From positions 2,232,001-2,296,000 of the forward strand of contig NZ_CP062182.1 in NCBI RefSeq assembly GCF_022700675.1: a stretch of 64,000 bases of DNA, given 5' to 3'. This DNA comes from Acinetobacter sp. ASP199 (GTDB lineage Bacteria > Pseudomonadota > Gammaproteobacteria > Pseudomonadales > Moraxellaceae). The notes under the pieces were generated by a model that was not told the origin of the DNA, ran no database searches, and was given only the letters and a program-made list of their open reading frames with translations. Positions 20,022-29,511 of this stretch are shown in pieces (position 1 is the stretch's first letter; every line of letters starts with the position of its first letter). The position numbers were made by a program, and so were the translations under genes.

Positions 20022-20187
20022 GTGGTTTTCCTTTTTATTTTTTAAATTGTGGATTTGGCTGGTATTGGAGAAACTCATTATAAAGCCAAATTCAGGATCA
20101 GATAAATTTGCTGTACATCGACAGTATTAAACTGACTTTCTGATCCAATGTCATTATTCAGTGTTGAGATAAATTGAGGCACATAAG

Positions 20188-20460
20188 TCAATTATCCATC
20201 TTTAACCATGTTTGTATTACTGCACCGCTACTGATGATCAACCTGGCTTCGGCATAGCAAATGACAGCTTCAAATTCATCAGCACCATCATCCAGTCCGG
20301 AGGTATACCAGATCGTACCTTTAGGAAAATCATCCAGCCAGCTGGCCTTATAAAAATCTGATACCGAATCAAACTGGAGATACTGCTGCGGCTGTGCCTG
20401 AATTTTCTGTGCCAATTCTACAAAACGATCCAGTTGGGCCTGCCGGAAGTCAATCAACAT
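20188..20460 (-). CDS. Small hypothetical protein
   Basis: From the ATG at 20460 this encodes 90 residues: an N-terminal helix (FRQAQLDRFVELAQKIQ) followed by aromatic-rich strands (WLDDFPKGTIWYTSGLDDGADEF). AGGAG lies 7 bases before this ATG, while the 32-codon upstream extension has no such support. It is probably a soluble cytoplasmic protein. I do not recognise the family. Confidence 0.55.
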   Translation of the reverse strand: MLIDFRQAQLDRFVELAQKIQAQPQQYLQFDSVSDFYKASWLDDFPKGTIWYTSGLDDGADEFEAVICYAEARLIISSGAVIQTWLKMDN

Positions 20461-20687
20461 CGTCGTGCTCCTGACAAAAGCAGATTTTAGCATGCTCACT
20501 ACCCGTAAATAACAGATAGGGATATTTGGACAGTGGAATACGGCTGAAGACCTCAATTCTATGCAACATATGCACTGACTTCAGCAGGAGAGGAAAAACT
20601 AGGAATGAGGAATATTAAAATTTTAAGAAGGTTATAGAGCAAATGAATTACATAAACTTGAACAGTCATCCGCATTTCAAGGCTTAA

Positions 20688-21176
20688 TTAGGCACAATGT
20701 GCATGATCGGACTCGAAACGGTGCTCAGATCGATGTTCCTCCCCATGCCGGTCCACATGCGTATAAAAAACCCCATAACGTCCCACATAATACTCAATAG
20801 ATTGACCGTAAAAATTCCAGTAAATTGACCACTCTCCCAAGTCCATTTTTCGAATCACACTATTGGTCTGCAGCGGCATACGATTCAACCATTTCTGCTG
20901 TAAACTTTCAGCCTGAGCACGCTCGGTAATGATTGCCGGCTGTTTGAATAACATTTTAGCGATATCATCAAAGAGTTCTAGCTCATAAGCATCCACTGTC
21001 ATAGTCAGTTCATGCGGTTTTTGTGCGGAAGAAATAGGCGTTTGATCTTGGGAAGACGGCACTGCTTCAGGCTTTAAGCGCTGACCATGATAGCGGGCTT
21101 TATAGATTTTGAAAGCGATCATCCAGGCAACATATACCACCAACAAACTACAGATAATGAGCAATACTTTGAACAT
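20688..21176 (-). CDS. Hypothetical membrane-anchored protein
   Basis: This encodes 162 residues. Residues 3-24 form a single membrane helix, followed by a basic segment (KIYKARYHGQRLK), a Ser/Gln/Pro linker and a globular domain from about 55. The end is His/Glu-rich (THVDRHGEEHRSEHRFESDHAH), which could bind metal, although that is only a composition remark. I do not know the family. The next gene downstream is the 90-residue hypothetical on the same strand, 227 bases away. Confidence 0.6.
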   Translation of the reverse strand: MFKVLLIICSLLVVYVAWMIAFKIYKARYHGQRLKPEAVPSSQDQTPISSAQKPHELTMTVDAYELELFDDIAKMLFKQPAIITERAQAESLQQKWLNRMPLQTNSVIRKMDLGEWSIYWNFYGQSIEYYVGRYGVFYTHVDRHGEEHRSEHRFESDHAHCA

Positions 21177-21581
21177 AGACTCAGCCTCTTATTCATTTTT
21201 CTTATCTTCAATCTGTACTTACAGATCTATTCAATTACAGTTCATTTACAAACCATAACATATTGATTGAAAAATACCCAACTTTAGTCATTTCAAGATA
21301 TTTCAAAAACTTTATATTTCTCCTAGAGTAGGATTTTCTTAATTACATATAAGATATTTTTTATCCTGACCAAAGATGTATCGGTATAAAATACAAATAA
21401 AAAGCAATACACGCTGTCTAACAATTTAAACAAGCCACACAAATGCGCCACAGAAACGCTGTATAAAGCATTTTTTTGCCGGAAAATTCCCAAAAAATAT
21501 AACAATCTCAGACTTTCATTCATACTGTAGATGCTGCTAAATGAAACACTCGTTATTATTTAGTTTAGTTAAATTTGCCTT
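21177..21581. other. 405-base AT-rich gap between divergent genes
   Basis: The only frame of note (minus strand, 66 codons) has no ribosome site and a random-looking composition. I see no repeat, RNA gene or strong terminator. Confidence 0.45.
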
Positions 21582-22049
21582 ATGATTCGTGAAGGAAAGG
21601 TTCAGGATATTCCTCAAATTGTACATGTAGTTCATGACAGCATTCGCTCCTGTGTCATGGATCATAAACGTGAGGAACCCCGTATACAAACCTGGCTGGA
21701 AGCATTTACCCATTCCACCCTGATTGTGGAAATGCTGTATAACGATTGCTGGGTTTATACCGTACATGACAGAGTGGTCGGTTTTCTGATGGTGAGCGAT
21801 CAGGGAGAAATCCGCATGCATTATGTTAGTAGCGGTATGCAGCGCATGGGATATGGAACGCAGTTATTTTATTACATGCTGGATTTTATGACGCCTAAAA
21901 AAATTGACCGCCTTGAAATTGAAACCACACGAACTGCGTTACCCTATTATACTAAACTTGGTTTTCAGAATACTTCTCTACAGATGCAGGATGAACCTGC
22001 ATTACACCTGTTCAAAGCGTTATCTTCCAGCACATATTCTCAGTTCTGA
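21582..22049 (+). CDS. GNAT-family N-acetyltransferase
   Basis: The 155-residue protein has the GNAT acetyl-CoA fold. It opens with IREGKVQDIPQIVHVVHDSI, the usual first helix, and the acetyl-CoA loop is VSSGMQRMGYGTQLFYYML near 85-103. It ends in the LEIETTRTALPYYTKLGFQ segment typical of the fourth motif. The acceptor substrate is unknown. Its stop is immediately followed by the stop of the converging GGDEF gene with no gap. Confidence 0.8.
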   Translation: MIREGKVQDIPQIVHVVHDSIRSCVMDHKREEPRIQTWLEAFTHSTLIVEMLYNDCWVYTVHDRVVGFLMVSDQGEIRMHYVSSGMQRMGYGTQLFYYMLDFMTPKKIDRLEIETTRTALPYYTKLGFQNTSLQMQDEPALHLFKALSSSTYSQF

Positions 22050-23927
22050 TCAGGCTGCAACAGCACTGCATTTGATTTGATCTCTACCTGCCAGCTTGGC
22101 TGCATACAGATGCTGGTCTGCTGTTTTCATCAGTGCATGAATATCTGCATAAGGATGATGGGCATCCATATAGGCAACCCCTATACTCACAGTGACATAA
22201 TCTTTATCATCCTCGCGGTTATCATGTTCTAGCTGTTCTGCACGCACTGCAATTAATACGATTTCAAAAATTTCCTCGGCTTCAGCAATCGGTATATCAT
22301 GTAACAGAATTGCGAATTCTTCCCCTCCATAACGCGCCAGATATCCCTGTTCAGGCAGAACCTGCTGAATCACCTGAACCAGCCGTTGCAGTACTTCATC
22401 GCCTTTTAAGTGACCATAGTAGTCATTATATTTTTTAAAATAGTCCACATCGATCATTGCAAAGGATAAGGTCTGTTCAGGGTGTTGAATGCTTTCATTA
22501 AACAGGTGCTGGATTTCTTCATTTAAGGCACGCCGGTTATATGCGCCAGTCAATGCATCGACCTTAATCTGATATTGCAGTTTGGTATTCAGCTCATGTA
22601 ACTGTTCTGTTCTTTCCCGAACTTTCTGATCCAGCGAACTGTTCAAGGCCATTAACTTATTATTCAGTCGCTCGGTATAGTAGGTTTGATGAGCATAATT
22701 ACGAGATTGCTGAAACATAATGATCAAGGCATACAGACTGGTCGAAATAAATGACAGATGCACGCTCTCAATCACATTCAGTAATACCAGATAATCATTG
22801 AGAAAGGTCAGGCACAGAAAAATGATGGCAAACAGGTTAGTGGACGAATATTCATCTCCTTGAGAAAGTGTCACATAAAACCCATAAATGAAATTACCCA
22901 GTATCACCAGACCATAGATAGCACTATACAAAGCTAGACGCTCAAAAACTTCCGGTGTGCTGAACAATGTTACTGCGATATTAAAAATCAGTAATCCCGC
23001 AGCTACGTAATAAACTGAACGTTGGATATAACGTGACTTAAACAGGTGCATGTAGCTCAGGAAGAATAAGATCGCCAGAAAAGTGAACAGATATTCTAGA
23101 CGCGCCCCCCATAGCCAACTGATTTTACTTACAATGGCATATGGATGCGGCGGAGAAAACAGATTATGCAGGGCCAAAAAAATAATAAATAAGCCAAAAA
23201 TAAATATACTGCGGCTATTGCGCTCCACAGATCCGCGAAACATGGAAAATAAAATGGTAAATAGCCCTACCCCCAGCACGGTGCCACAGACCAAAGCAAT
23301 ACTCAGCATGTGCAGCATAAACTGTCGGTTAATGGTCGTAGAAGGGCCAATTTTCAGAGGCTTTTCCAGTCCACCATGCAAATGAGTATAGTTGGAAACC
23401 TGAATACTTAAGGTGAAGTACTCACTCTGCGGCACAAAAGATGCGATCTTAGGCGCCTTTTCAGTCACCTGTCCGGCCGGGGTTTTACTGATTTCACCAA
23501 GCCGCAGCAAGATATCCCCATTCAGATATATGCTATAAGCACCATACTGACTCGGAATCTGAAGCGCTAGACGGTGTCCAATAAATTTTTGTGGAATTTT
23601 AAAATGACTAATAAAAGTGCCATAGGTGGCATTGGTTCCGGTGAAGCTCTTGAATGAAGCGGGAAGCTCAACTACTTGTGATTCAAGTTCAGGATCTGGC
23701 TGCTCAATGAACTGACGTGGATAGAACAGCCATTTGCCTTGCAGCGAGGTAGTACTATCTTCATTAAATTTTAGTTCGGTGACCTCATCCTGATGGGCAA
23801 GGAAATAAGATTCTGGGGCAGCATCATATTGGGCCCACACGATCTGTGTAGCCCCACTCAAACATATCAGCATCAACCATGATGCCAATATCAGCATAAT
23901 CCCCTTAAACCTGTGCAAGAAGGTCAT
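22050..23927 (-). CDS. Diguanylate cyclase with 7TMR-DISM sensor
   Basis: This is a 625-residue membrane signalling protein that should make cyclic di-GMP. A signal peptide (about 10-32) leads to an extracytoplasmic jelly-roll-like domain (about 50-195, 7TMR-DISMED2 type with LQGKWLFYPRQF and YGTFISHFKIP). Seven membrane helices follow (about 205-410), then a short coiled coil and the GGDEF domain. The active site reads RYGGEEF near 530, a catalytically competent variant. The RxxD inhibitory site expected five residues upstream is absent (that stretch reads PEQGYLA). The start could also be the ATG ten codons later, which has AAGGGG before it. The gene is convergent with the GNAT gene. Confidence 0.88.
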   Translation of the reverse strand: MTFLHRFKGIMLILASWLMLICLSGATQIVWAQYDAAPESYFLAHQDEVTELKFNEDSTTSLQGKWLFYPRQFIEQPDPELESQVVELPASFKSFTGTNATYGTFISHFKIPQKFIGHRLALQIPSQYGAYSIYLNGDILLRLGEISKTPAGQVTEKAPKIASFVPQSEYFTLSIQVSNYTHLHGGLEKPLKIGPSTTINRQFMLHMLSIALVCGTVLGVGLFTILFSMFRGSVERNSRSIFIFGLFIIFLALHNLFSPPHPYAIVSKISWLWGARLEYLFTFLAILFFLSYMHLFKSRYIQRSVYYVAAGLLIFNIAVTLFSTPEVFERLALYSAIYGLVILGNFIYGFYVTLSQGDEYSSTNLFAIIFLCLTFLNDYLVLLNVIESVHLSFISTSLYALIIMFQQSRNYAHQTYYTERLNNKLMALNSSLDQKVRERTEQLHELNTKLQYQIKVDALTGAYNRRALNEEIQHLFNESIQHPEQTLSFAMIDVDYFKKYNDYYGHLKGDEVLQRLVQVIQQVLPEQGYLARYGGEEFAILLHDIPIAEAEEIFEIVLIAVRAEQLEHDNREDDKDYVTVSIGVAYMDAHHPYADIHALMKTADQHLYAAKLAGRDQIKCSAVAA

Positions 23928-23992
23928 CCTGTAGATATTGTTCTCGGTTCTAATGTACGTGGAATGTTGGATATTGCCAATAATTTTTCATA

Positions 23993-24028
23993 TAAAAAAG
24001 CAGGATAACCGACGAGCTATCCTGCTTC
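23993..24028 (-). terminator. Terminator after the FKBP gene
   Basis: On the minus strand AAGCAGGATA and TATCCTGCTT pair around a ten-base loop, followed by a run of T. It lies about 40 bases after the stop. Confidence 0.85.
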
Positions 24029-24070
24029 TAAATTCGTGAAATATGGTACTGTTCAGAAAATCATACAATA

Positions 24071-24409
24071 TCAGTCACGTGTTTTAACGTCATACAGTTC
24101 GATTTCAAAAATCAGGTTTGAATTCGCCGGGATAATATTGCCCATTTTACGTTCACCATAAGCCAGGTGAGCAGGTACGATCAGTTTACGCTTGCCGCCC
24201 ACTTTCATGCCGATGATGCCTTGGTCCCAGCCTTTAATCACACGACCAGTACCGATCACCGTTTCAAAATACTTGCCACGATCCAGTGATGAATCAAACT
24301 TGGTTCCATCTTCCAGCCAGCCTGTGTAATGGGTGGTAATCAAGGCACCTTTTACTGCTTCTTTACCTTCACCAACCACCAGGTCAATGATTTCTAGTTC
24401 TTTGGTCAT
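24071..24409 (-). CDS. FKBP-type peptidyl-prolyl isomerase
   Basis: This is a single-domain FK506-binding-type isomerase of 112 residues that speeds proline cis-trans isomerisation. Family signatures are present: HYTGWLEDGTKFDSSLDRG, VIKGWDQGIIGMKVGGKRKLIVPAHLAYGER and IPANSNLIFEIELYDV. No signal peptide is seen, so it is cytoplasmic. I start at the ATG at 24409, where AAAGGATATTGGC provides the ribosome site; the longer frame adds seven residues. The upstream mgtC-like gene lies 77 bases away on the same strand. Confidence 0.92.
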   Translation of the reverse strand: MTKELEIIDLVVGEGKEAVKGALITTHYTGWLEDGTKFDSSLDRGKYFETVIGTGRVIKGWDQGIIGMKVGGKRKLIVPAHLAYGERKMGNIIPANSNLIFEIELYDVKTRD

Positions 24410-24486
24410 CGCCAATATCCTTTCTTGCAAATAGCAGTAGTATAAACAGGATTAAGCCAAATTCCTCAGGCTTTAGATTTAATGGG

Positions 24487-25110
24487 TCAAAAGCTGAGTT
24501 CCTGAATCTTGTTATCCTGTAATAAATAATGGGTTAATTTCTGGTGATTTTTAGCAGATCCCATCAGGATCCAGCGACCTGTTATTCGCTGGTCGATTTT
24601 TTGCTGGCTGGAATGAATCACTTTTAATTTGTATTGTTTAAACAGTTTTTCATAATGATCCGGCTCATGCTGCTCAAAAGGACAGACTATCTCATAGTTG
24701 CGTTCTTGATTCAGATGTTCGATGGCACGTTGTACATAAACCAATAGTACCAGTACCATCAGCACGATCACCGTTGCCCAGACACTTAACAGCTCATAGC
24801 CCGCACCGACTGCCATGCCCAGTGCAGCTGTCATCCAGATCGTGGTTGCAGTGGTAATACCAGAAATCCGGTTATCATCTTTTAAAATTACTCCGGCTCC
24901 CAGAAAACCCAGGCCGGTTAAGACATTGGCCGCCAGGCGGTCTGGATTGGCTACGCCGATTTTTAAGGAAATAATGGTAAATAGACAGGAACTCAGACTG
25001 ACCATGATCATAGTCCGCAGTCCGGCAGATTTACTGTGATATTCCCGTTCTGCCCCAATAATTGCACCAATCACGACTGCTAATAGCAAATCATAAAGTT
25101 CATGATCCAT
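24487..25110 (-). CDS. MgtC/SapB-family membrane protein
   Basis: The 207-residue protein has about four to five N-terminal membrane helices with the MgtC/SapB signatures AVVIGAIIGAEREYHSKSAGLRTMIMVSL and VLTGLGFLGAGVILKDDNRISGITTATTIWMTAALGMAVG. A soluble C-terminal ACT-like part runs from about 135. Relatives affect Mg2+ adaptation and membrane ATPase activity. The start at 25110 follows CCAGGGA. No Mg2+ transporter gene is adjacent. Confidence 0.85.
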   Translation of the reverse strand: MDHELYDLLLAVVIGAIIGAEREYHSKSAGLRTMIMVSLSSCLFTIISLKIGVANPDRLAANVLTGLGFLGAGVILKDDNRISGITTATTIWMTAALGMAVGAGYELLSVWATVIVLMVLVLLVYVQRAIEHLNQERNYEIVCPFEQHEPDHYEKLFKQYKLKVIHSSQQKIDQRITGRWILMGSAKNHQKLTHYLLQDNKIQELSF

Positions 25111-25197
25111 GCTTCGTCCCTGGAACTTATTTGACTCTCCAGGTATACGAAATTTTGGGATGAGGATACAAGTCGAGACTTGCATCCTTGTGAGTTC

Positions 25198-25728
25198 TTA
25201 TTGTAACTGTTCCCACTCAATCACAGCCTGTGCCTGATCGCCAATCAGCGTCCATTCACCGTCCATGATGTTTAGCTGCAGCTGCATAGTACGTTCACAC
25301 AGTTGTTGTACGGCTTCAGTACTGGTCGGAGATAGCTTCCAGACTTCTACATTGGATAGGGTTTTCAGTTTGGAATTGCGTTTGTACCATTCATCGACAG
25401 AAGTACCATACGCTACTACTGCAACTTTTTTGCAACGTGCACTTGCCTTTTTGACCTTGTCTTCATCAGGTAAACCAACTTCGATCCACTGTATCAGTTG
25501 ACCGGTCAGATCTTTCTCCCAGAGGGCCGGCTCATCAGTCTCAAACAGGTCTTTGGTAAATTCAAGCGCTTCACCAGCAAAACGTGCATAAGCCAAAACA
25601 CGCACCATCAGACGTTCAATGGTTTCCGAAGGATGCAATGCCATCGTCAACTGATAGTCTTCATAACGATGGGTATCCATATCGGCAATATTCAGGTCAG
25701 CCTTGTAAATCGTTGCTTTAAGCGCCAT
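25198..25728 (-). CDS. YaeQ-family protein
   Basis: This is a 176-residue soluble protein of the YaeQ family, which has a PD-(D/E)xK nuclease-like fold in known structures but no settled activity. It starts MALKATIYKADLNIADMDTHRYEDYQLTMA, exactly the family opening, and contains LPDEDKVKKASARCKKVAVVAYG. I use the ATG at 25728 after TGAGGATT; the longer frame adds ten residues. The COG0523 GTPase gene lies 81 bases upstream on the same strand. Confidence 0.88.
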   Translation of the reverse strand: MALKATIYKADLNIADMDTHRYEDYQLTMALHPSETIERLMVRVLAYARFAGEALEFTKDLFETDEPALWEKDLTGQLIQWIEVGLPDEDKVKKASARCKKVAVVAYGTSVDEWYKRNSKLKTLSNVEVWKLSPTSTEAVQQLCERTMQLQLNIMDGEWTLIGDQAQAVIEWEQLQ

Positions 25729-25809
25729 AACACAATCCTCAAATTTGGCGCCTAGCATATAAGATTTGCATTGATTTTGCTGAACAGATTTACAGCAATG
25801 CCAGAAAAT

Positions 25810-26832
25810 TTAGCCAGCAGAATCTCCTGCTTCAGTATCAATACGGCATTGCATCAGCACAGTTTCAAAATTCAGCCAATCGCGTTCACTCTGATAGATA
25901 ATCTCGATCCGGTTATCAATACCTTCTTCTGCAGACTGATAATTAAACTGATCCGGATTAAAGTTAAAACTTTTCCAGCCCTGATTGGTGTTGAAAATCC
26001 CTTTGATGCGTAGCCAGTCCTGCTGTTCACAGAGCAAATCCAGCAGATCATAAAAATCAAACTGCCAGCGTTTTGGCAACTTCCAGCCCGCCACTGCATA
26101 ACCTTGTGCAGATTCCACATAATGGTAAGGCAGCTGCTGAACTTTCACTGCAATCTCATCTGCTCGAAGAGAACGCTGCTGTTTTAACAAAGGCTGAATC
26201 TGACGAACAGCACCCACGTAGTCCTGCTTGAGCTGTTCAATATCGATCTGACCATTTGCACCAAGCAGCCAGGTTTGGCCATAAGCCTGATATTCCTGCT
26301 GTAGCTGTTTCAAACTCTCCTGATCTTCTGTCGTCATCGAATCTGTATGCGAGACAATGACAATATGTGCAGCTTTAAGCTGATCAGCATACAGGTTCTG
26401 GGTCATCCAGGCCTGATCATGCAAACGCGAACCATCGACGACAGTAATCAAGGCCTGCATCTTCAGATGGGTCTGCCAGTGCGGTTCTGTGAGTTGCTCT
26501 AACAGTTGCGCTGGATGTCCCAACCCGGTCGGCTCAATAAACAGTCGATCTGGCTTGGATTCGGACAATAATCGCGACAAGGCGATCTGCATCGGCAACT
26601 GACTGCTACAGCATAAACAGCCACCCAATAGCTCTTTGACTGCGTAGCCTTCATCTTGTGGTAATAGCGCTTGATCCACGCCAATCTGACCGAACTCGTT
26701 CATCAATACTGCCCAGACTTCATTCTCCGGCTTTTGACTGAGCAAATGCTTGAGCAATGTGGTTTTTCCTGCACCTAAAAAACCGGAAATAATATGCACG
26801 GGTACTGCAGATGAAGGCGAAAGGAGTTTCAA
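25810..26832 (-). CDS. CobW/COG0523 GTPase, putative metallochaperone
   Basis: This 340-residue G3E-family GTPase is thought to deliver or handle metal ions (zinc in several members). The P-loop is GFLGAGKT at 17-24. The metal-binding CxCC reads C72-Leu-C74-C75 within LLGGCLCC, and EPTG lies near 100. The usual guanine-specificity motif NKxD reads Ser-His-Thr-Asp here (about 161-164), an unusual substitution. The C-terminal CobW_C domain runs from about 235. No Zur-type box or zinc gene is evident beside it. Confidence 0.85.
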   Translation of the reverse strand: MKLLSPSSAVPVHIISGFLGAGKTTLLKHLLSQKPENEVWAVLMNEFGQIGVDQALLPQDEGYAVKELLGGCLCCSSQLPMQIALSRLLSESKPDRLFIEPTGLGHPAQLLEQLTEPHWQTHLKMQALITVVDGSRLHDQAWMTQNLYADQLKAAHIVIVSHTDSMTTEDQESLKQLQQEYQAYGQTWLLGANGQIDIEQLKQDYVGAVRQIQPLLKQQRSLRADEIAVKVQQLPYHYVESAQGYAVAGWKLPKRWQFDFYDLLDLLCEQQDWLRIKGIFNTNQGWKSFNFNPDQFNYQSAEEGIDNRIEIIYQSERDWLNFETVLMQCRIDTEAGDSAG

Positions 26833-27230
26833 GGCGGGCTCACATAGAAATGAAAATCAAAGAATTGATACATTATAACAATGCCATTTGGCTTTCAGGG
26901 AGTTAATTTATCGGCTTGATGAGTAAGTTTTTCAAAACTTCAGCTCTATCAGTTTTTGCTACTTTTTAACGAAAGTAAAGACTTACACCAGCTTAAAATT
27001 TGATCATTTATGAAATTTTTTAATACATTTTAATTGATGTCCAAGCGCTCAATTTAACCAAAATAAAACATAAATCAGAGTTTTGTATATTGCGCGTATA
27101 CGTTGTTCTATAGCTTCTGTTAAATCAATTGCGTCACAAATTTTCAGCACCTAGCATAAGCCCCTGTTGCCTTGATGTGATGGTCAACGCAATAAATTAC
27201 TTGTGAATAAAACCTATAAGGATGCCAAAC
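26833..27230. other. 398-base intergenic region before a small exported protein
   Basis: This AT-rich spacer contains no credible gene. It ends in the AAGGATG ribosome site of the downstream small gene and must hold divergent promoters for it and the GTPase gene. Confidence 0.5.
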
Positions 27231-27467
27231 ATGAACTATGCTCAAATTCTACTTGCAACTACACTAAGCGCAGCAGCGGCAACTAGCTTCGCAGCAACTA
27301 AAACTACAGATAGCAAAACCACAACTGAAGAAGAAAAAGTTGTCGTGAGTACTCAGGAGCTTCCTGAAACTCAAGCTGCAACTGCTCCGGCGACTGCAGA
27401 ACAACCAGCTTCTGAAGCAGCTGCAGAACCTGCAACCAAAACACCAAAAGCTTCAACTGCACAATAA
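27231..27467 (+). CDS. Small exported Ala/Thr/Glu-rich protein
   Basis: This is a 78-residue protein of unknown function. The first ~22 residues are a signal peptide (YAQILLATTLSAAAATSFA), and the rest is low-complexity and probably disordered, made almost only of Thr, Glu, Lys, Ala, Pro, Ser and Gln. The start is the ATG at 27231, about ten bases after AAGG; an ATG three codons earlier sits too close to it. The gene has its own long upstream region and a strong downstream hairpin, so it is a separately transcribed unit. I do not recognise a family. Confidence 0.65.
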   Translation: MNYAQILLATTLSAAAATSFAATKTTDSKTTTEEEKVVVSTQELPETQAATAPATAEQPASEAAAEPATKTPKASTAQ

Positions 27468-27833
27468 TGCAGTTCTGCTTTTATCAATAATGAGTCCCCA
27501 TTCATCCGGGTACTCATAACTCCTGTTGGGTAACTCTCCAGTGGATTGATGATCCATACTCTACAGGAACCTCAAATGGCTGATTGCAGATCTCTGCATT
27601 CAGCCATTTTTCTATTTTATTTCTGAATTTCACTATAATAAATAATGATGATTAAATCATTCCTGACTATGGGAATTATTTTATAAAGTTATTATTTTTC
27701 AAATATATAAAAATTTATATCTTTTTTTAATCATGCATTATAACTATGCAACACCGACTATGGCATAGCTTGTTTAGACCTTGGGTTTAGCCCTTAATCA
27801 ACTTAATTCTGGACGGATTCAAGGAACCTTGCG
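27468..27833. other. 366-base intergenic region
   Basis: The first half holds the 3' untranslated region and terminator of the small exported protein. The second half is very AT-rich and carries the upstream region of the FAD hydroxylase, whose ribosome site is AAGGAACC. No other gene is visible. Confidence 0.55.
27574..27614 (+). terminator. Long hairpin terminator after the small exported protein
   Basis: AAATGGCTGA pairs with TCAGCCATTT, and inside it TGCAG pairs with CTGCA around an ATCT loop, with one T-T mismatch between the two stems. A T-rich tail follows. The hairpin lies 107 bases after the stop, leaving an unusually long 3' untranslated region. Confidence 0.75.
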
Positions 27834-29438
27834 ATGAGCAATGCAAATTACACAACTGAAGTAGCCATTTTGGGTGCAGGTCCGGTAGGTCTGACGATTG
27901 CCAACTACCTGAGCAAACAGGGTGTACAGGTCACTGTAGTTGAACAGCTTGACAGCCTGATTGACTACCCTCGTGCAATTGGTATTGATGATGAATCATT
28001 GCGTACGATTCAATCTTTGGGTCTGGTAGATCAGGTTCTTCCGCATACCACACCCAACCATGCGATGCGTTTTCTGACTCCAAAAGGTCGTTGTTTTGCG
28101 GATATTCAGCCACTGACCCGTGAATTTGGCTTCTCTCGTCGTAATGCATTTATTCAGCCACAGGTAGACAATGTCCTGCTACAAGGTTTAAAAAAATATA
28201 AGAAAACTGAAGTGCTGTTCTCTCGTCACCTGACTCATTTTAGCCAGGATGCTGACGGTGTGACGTTGAATGTTCAGAGCAAAGATGGTGGCTCGGAAGT
28301 TGTACGCGCACAATACCTCATTGCATGTGATGGCGGTAACTCCTATGTGCGTCGTACTTTAAACATTCCATTTGAGGGTGAAACTGCGCCAAACCAGTGG
28401 ATCGTGATTGATATCGACAATGACCCATTGGCAACCCCGCATATTTACCTGTGCTGCGACCCGGTACGTCCGTATGTATCGGCTGCCCTACCTCACGGTA
28501 TCCGTCGTTTCGAATTCATGGTCATGCCAGGTGAAACTCAGGAAGAACTCAGCAAACCAGAAAATATTGCCAAACTGCTGTCTAAAGTCCTGCCAAATAC
28601 TGATGGTATTGAAGTTATCCGTCAGCGTGTTTATACCCATAATGCGCGTATAGCGGACAAATTCCGTGCTGACCGTATTCTGCTTGCAGGCGATGCTGCG
28701 CACATCATGCCAGTATGGCAAGGTCAAGGCTATAACAGCGGTATGCGGGATGCCTTTAACCTGGCCTGGAAAGTTGCACTGGTCATCCAAGGTAAAGCGA
28801 GCCATGAATTGCTGGATTCTTACCAGGTAGAACGTAAGGATCATGCCAAAGCAATGATCGATCTTTCAGTCATGGCAGGCCACGTTCTTGCACCACCGAA
28901 AAAATGGCAAGGTTTTGTGCGTGATGGTATTGCTTATGCATTGAACTATATCAAGCCAATCAAGCAGTACCTGCTAGAAATGCGTTTTAAGCCAATGCCG
29001 AAATATCATGATGGTGCACTATTGGCAAATGCCCAGAAAGATTCTCCAGTCGGCAAAATGTTCATTCAGCCACAGGTCCAACTGGAATCTGGTGAAACGG
29101 TGTTACTGGATGAAGTGATTGGCAATGACTTTGCCATCATTGCCTGGGGTGTAGATCCGAAATGGGGCTTAAGCAAGGAATCGATGCAGCAATGGAAAAA
29201 ACTTGGCGTGAAATTTATTCAGGTCATTCCTGCGGTTCAGCTGTCTAACCAACAGCGCAAGCAATATGAAGATGTGATCACCATTGGTGACATCGGTACT
29301 GATATCCGCACCTGGTTCGGCAAGACCCAGGATTCTATCGTCATCCTGCGTCCAGACCGTTTCGTTGCAGCCTTGGCGATTCCACAATCTATTGAAAGCA
29401 CAAGCAAAGCACTATTTAACAAGCTGCATGTTAAATAA
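27834..29438 (+). CDS. FAD-dependent aromatic hydroxylase, MhpA-like
   Basis: This is a 534-residue flavoprotein monooxygenase of the type annotated as 3-(3-hydroxyphenyl)propionate hydroxylase, which adds oxygen to a phenolic ring using NAD(P)H. The FAD dinucleotide fold is GAGPVGLT at 14-21, the DG motif is [11 protein letters not shown] near 163, and the GD motif is [11 protein letters not shown] near 282. The C-terminal part from about 400 is a thioredoxin-like domain. No ring-cleavage dioxygenase or hydrolase genes are adjacent, so the natural substrate is uncertain and the MhpA label is only by family. Confidence 0.8.
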   Translation: MSNANYTTEVAILGAGPVGLTIANYLSKQGVQVTVVEQLDSLIDYPRAIGIDDESLRTIQSLGLVDQVLPHTTPNHAMRFLTPKGRCFADIQPLTREFGFSRRNAFIQPQVDNVLLQGLKKYKKTEVLFSRHLTHFSQDADGVTLNVQSKDGGSEVVRAQYLIACDGGNSYVRRTLNIPFEGETAPNQWIVIDIDNDPLATPHIYLCCDPVRPYVSAALPHGIRRFEFMVMPGETQEELSKPENIAKLLSKVLPNTDGIEVIRQRVYTHNARIADKFRADRILLAGDAAHIMPVWQGQGYNSGMRDAFNLAWKVALVIQGKASHELLDSYQVERKDHAKAMIDLSVMAGHVLAPPKKWQGFVRDGIAYALNYIKPIKQYLLEMRFKPMPKYHDGALLANAQKDSPVGKMFIQPQVQLESGETVLLDEVIGNDFAIIAWGVDPKWGLSKESMQQWKKLGVKFIQVIPAVQLSNQQRKQYEDVITIGDIGTDIRTWFGKTQDSIVILRPDRFVAALAIPQSIESTSKALFNKLHVK

Positions 29439-29451
29439 TTGACCTGATTCA

Positions 29452-29482
29452 AAAAAAACCACGCTACGGCGTGGTTTTTTAT
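29452..29482. terminator. Bidirectional terminator between hydroxylase and GST genes
   Basis: AAAACCACGC and GCGTGGTTTT pair around TACG with A and T runs on both sides, between convergent genes. Confidence 0.88.
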
Positions 29483-29511
29483 TTATGCATGACAATCAGT
29501 AAAGGTTTCAG

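Noticed and set aside
21323-21523. Minus-strand frame of 66 codons in the gap before the acetyltransferase
   Set aside because: Very AT-rich and hydrophobic by composition, without a start signal.
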